Source: Flavobacteriales bacterium UBA2040 (GTDB lineage: Bacteria; Bacteroidota; Bacteroidia; Flavobacteriales_D; Crocinitomicaceae). From it: a DNA stretch of 6,503 nucleotides. Every line of letters starts with the position of its first letter. Positions within the stretch are counted from its first letter, which is position 1. The DNA lies in assembly GCA_002332715.1 (NCBI GenBank), contig DDBE01000180.1, positions 1 through 6,503 of the forward strand, read 5' to 3'. The notes under the pieces are model-generated. The model ran no database searches, had not been told where the DNA came from, and worked only from the letters and a program-made list of their open reading frames with translations. The translations under genes were made by a program, and so were the position numbers. Below, in pieces: positions 5,055 to 6,503 of the stretch.

Positions 5055-6503
5055 TTACGCGCGATTGGCTTGACGAAGTTCTTTAATGGTATGGTAAAAT
5101 ACAACTCCATAGCCCGTAGCCAACATGGCGTGAAAAGGAACCATTCCTAAATCGCCATAAATTGCTCTGTTGACAGTTGTAAATCCAAACAACAAGAACA
5201 AAAACAACTCGCCAATATTGATGATGCTCAGGCTTTTTTTGTCGTATTTGTTGCTCTTCATTTTTTCACCTTTCTTCAATACGTTGAATTTTGGTGTACG
5301 AACGAAGGAACTTTTTATGCCAAGATAACCTTCAATAACTGCTACGGTATTTGACAACGAAAGTCCCATTGAAACAATCAAAAACTGGAAAAATCGAACG
5401 ATAAACTTGCCAAACGATTTCAACGTTTGTTCTGTTTTATCTCTGAACGACATCCAGTAATAATACATCAGGAATATAGTCGAAAGAATAAAAATAGAAC
5501 CTACTGCAATGAAGCTATTCAAATCTGAAAAACTATCTTTAATGTGTAAAACAGGTAAAGAAAGTATACTCAACATCAAGATGAATACAAATACAGATGA
5601 ATTGAATAAATGCGACAATCCGTGCACTTTATCGGAACCTTTGACTCCTTTTGCGGTCAAAATTGTTTTCCACATTTTAATGAAACATTCGGCTCCGCCT
5701 TTCATCCAACGATGTTGTTGGTTTTTCAAGGCCGACATTGTAATTGGTAACTCAGCTGGTGCAATAATGTGCTCGCAATAATGAAATCTCCATCCTTTTA
5801 ACTGTGCTCGATAGCTCAAATCTAAATCTTCTGTTAAGGTATCATGCTCCCATCCACCTGCATCTTCGATACATTTTTTGCGCCAAACTCCACCCGTTCC
5901 ATTAAAATTGATAAAGTGACCAGAAGCCGTTCTTCCGCCTTGCTCAATAGCGAAGTGACCGTTTAATCCAAAGGCTTGAAGTTCAGTCAATAGTGAGTAT
6001 TCTTTATTTAAATGTCCCCAACGTGTTTGTACAACACCCACTTTTTCGTCCGTAAAATAGGCCATTGCTTGGCGCAACCAATCTTTTTCGGGTACGAAAT
6101 CGGCATCGAAAATCGCGATAAACTCACCTTGCACCTGATCCATAGCTGCATCTAAGGCTCCGGCTTTGTACCCTGTTCTATCCGTTCTGTGAACATGTTG
6201 AATATTGATTCCTCGAGCAGCCACCTCTGCGACTTTTTTGGCAATCACATCTACCGTTTCATCTGTGGAGTCATCCAAAACTTGAATTTGCATTCTGTCT
6301 ATTGGATAATCAAATTCGGCGGCTTTTTCAATAATACGATCTGCAACATATAACTCGTTGTACATAGGTAATTGAACAGTTACAAAGGGAGCCTTTGCAT
6401 CGTCTAAAATAGGGTGAACCTCAGCGGCTTTTTTCTTGCGATTTTTAGCATATGCAATAGCCAAAGAAAGTTGAAGCACACTGTAGAAAAAGATGAGCAA
6501 CAA
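5055..6503 (-). CDS. GT2 processive glycosyltransferase, cellulose-synthase/CslA-like, 5' end cut
   Basis: This membrane-embedded inverting family 2 glycosyltransferase uses a nucleotide sugar on the cytoplasmic face, most likely to build a beta-linked polysaccharide. The visible 482 residues (numbered from the window edge) begin inside the first membrane segment; the true start lies just outside, probably within a few tens of codons, and the leading TTG codons need not be the start. The catalytic domain is complete: VQLPMYNE (43-50), DDS (77-79), DAD (133-135), FNGTGGVWR (200-208), TED with the catalytic base (224-226) and QxxRW (262-266), the full D,D,D,QxxRW set of processive enzymes. About four to five membrane segments follow (about 298-320, 328-350, 370-395, 428-446, 452-472). 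No PilZ domain is present, so direct c-di-GMP control as in BcsA is unlikely. The FNGTxGVWR motif is more like CslA/CslC-type mannan/glucan synthases than BcsA. It is the upstream member of a pair with the GT-C gene; product sugar unknown. Confidence 0.93.
   Translation of the reverse strand: MLLIFFYSVLQLSLAIAYAKNRKKKAAEVHPILDDAKAPFVTVQLPMYNELYVADRIIEKAAEFDYPIDRMQIQVLDDSTDETVDVIAKKVAEVAARGINIQHVHRTDRTGYKAGALDAAMDQVQGEFIAIFDADFVPEKDWLRQAMAYFTDEKVGVVQTRWGHLNKEYSLLTELQAFGLNGHFAIEQGGRTASGHFINFNGTGGVWRKKCIEDAGGWEHDTLTEDLDLSYRAQLKGWRFHYCEHIIAPAELPITMSALKNQQHRWMKGGAECFIKMWKTILTAKGVKGSDKVHGLSHLFNSSVFVFILMLSILSLPVLHIKDSFSDLNSFIAVGSIFILSTIFLMYYYWMSFRDKTEQTLKSFGKFIVRFFQFLIVSMGLSLSNTVAVIEGYLGIKSSFVRTPKFNVLKKGEKMKSNKYDKKSLSIINIGELFLFLLFGFTTVNRAIYGDLGMVPFHAMLATGYGVVFYHTIKELRQANRA

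Noticed and set aside
5509..5781. Plus-strand 90-residue reading opposite the GT2 gene
   Set aside because: It is antisense to the catalytic and membrane region of a well-supported glycosyltransferase and has no motif.

Overview
This is an AT-rich window, and everything in it fits a member of the Bacteroidota, probably Flavobacteriales (genus not determinable). The supporting signs are promoter elements of the Bacteroidota type (TAnnTTTG at -7), mostly absent Shine-Dalgarno sequences, a large lipoprotein resembling the Bacteroidetes DUF4836 group, a flavobacterial-looking multi-spanning 'mannosyltransferase', and a partial protein of a type I associate with this phylum. Taxonomy is inferred from gene content only.

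Layout, left to right. Positions 1-386 hold the first 128 codons of an uncharacterised acidic protein on the minus strand, cut by the window edge. It is divergent from a 487-residue lipoprotein gene (466-1929, plus). The 79 bp between them contain a perfect 11-bp tandem repeat that also reads as a sigma-54-like -24/-12 element. A rho-independent terminator (1946-1977) separates the lipoprotein gene from msrB (2027-2398, plus), a complete methionine-R-sulfoxide reductase. msrB converges, with a 2-bp gap, on a secreted SLT-domain lytic transglycosylase (2401-3348, minus). A 109-bp divergent spacer with a good Bacteroidota promoter and an A:T-only hairpin leads to yidD (3458-3706, plus). The yidD stop codon overlaps that of a GT-C type membrane glycosyltransferase (3703-5052, minus). 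This lies 2 bp downstream of a GT2 cellulose-synthase/CslA-like processive glycosyltransferase (5055-6503, minus), whose first few codons lie beyond the right edge.

How they fit together: the two glycosyltransferases form an operon and probably act on one envelope or extracellular glycan, with the GT2 enzyme polymerising or transferring on the cytoplasmic side and the GT-C enzyme using a polyprenyl-linked sugar on the outer face. The transglycosylase, YidD and the lipoprotein are also envelope genes, so most of the window is envelope housekeeping, but on separate transcription units. I see no phage, IS, CRISPR, tRNA, rRNA or defence locus. No clearly new system is present. The points most worth checking are the tandem-repeat/sigma-54 candidate, the uncharacterised truncated gene, and the GT2/GT-C pair.
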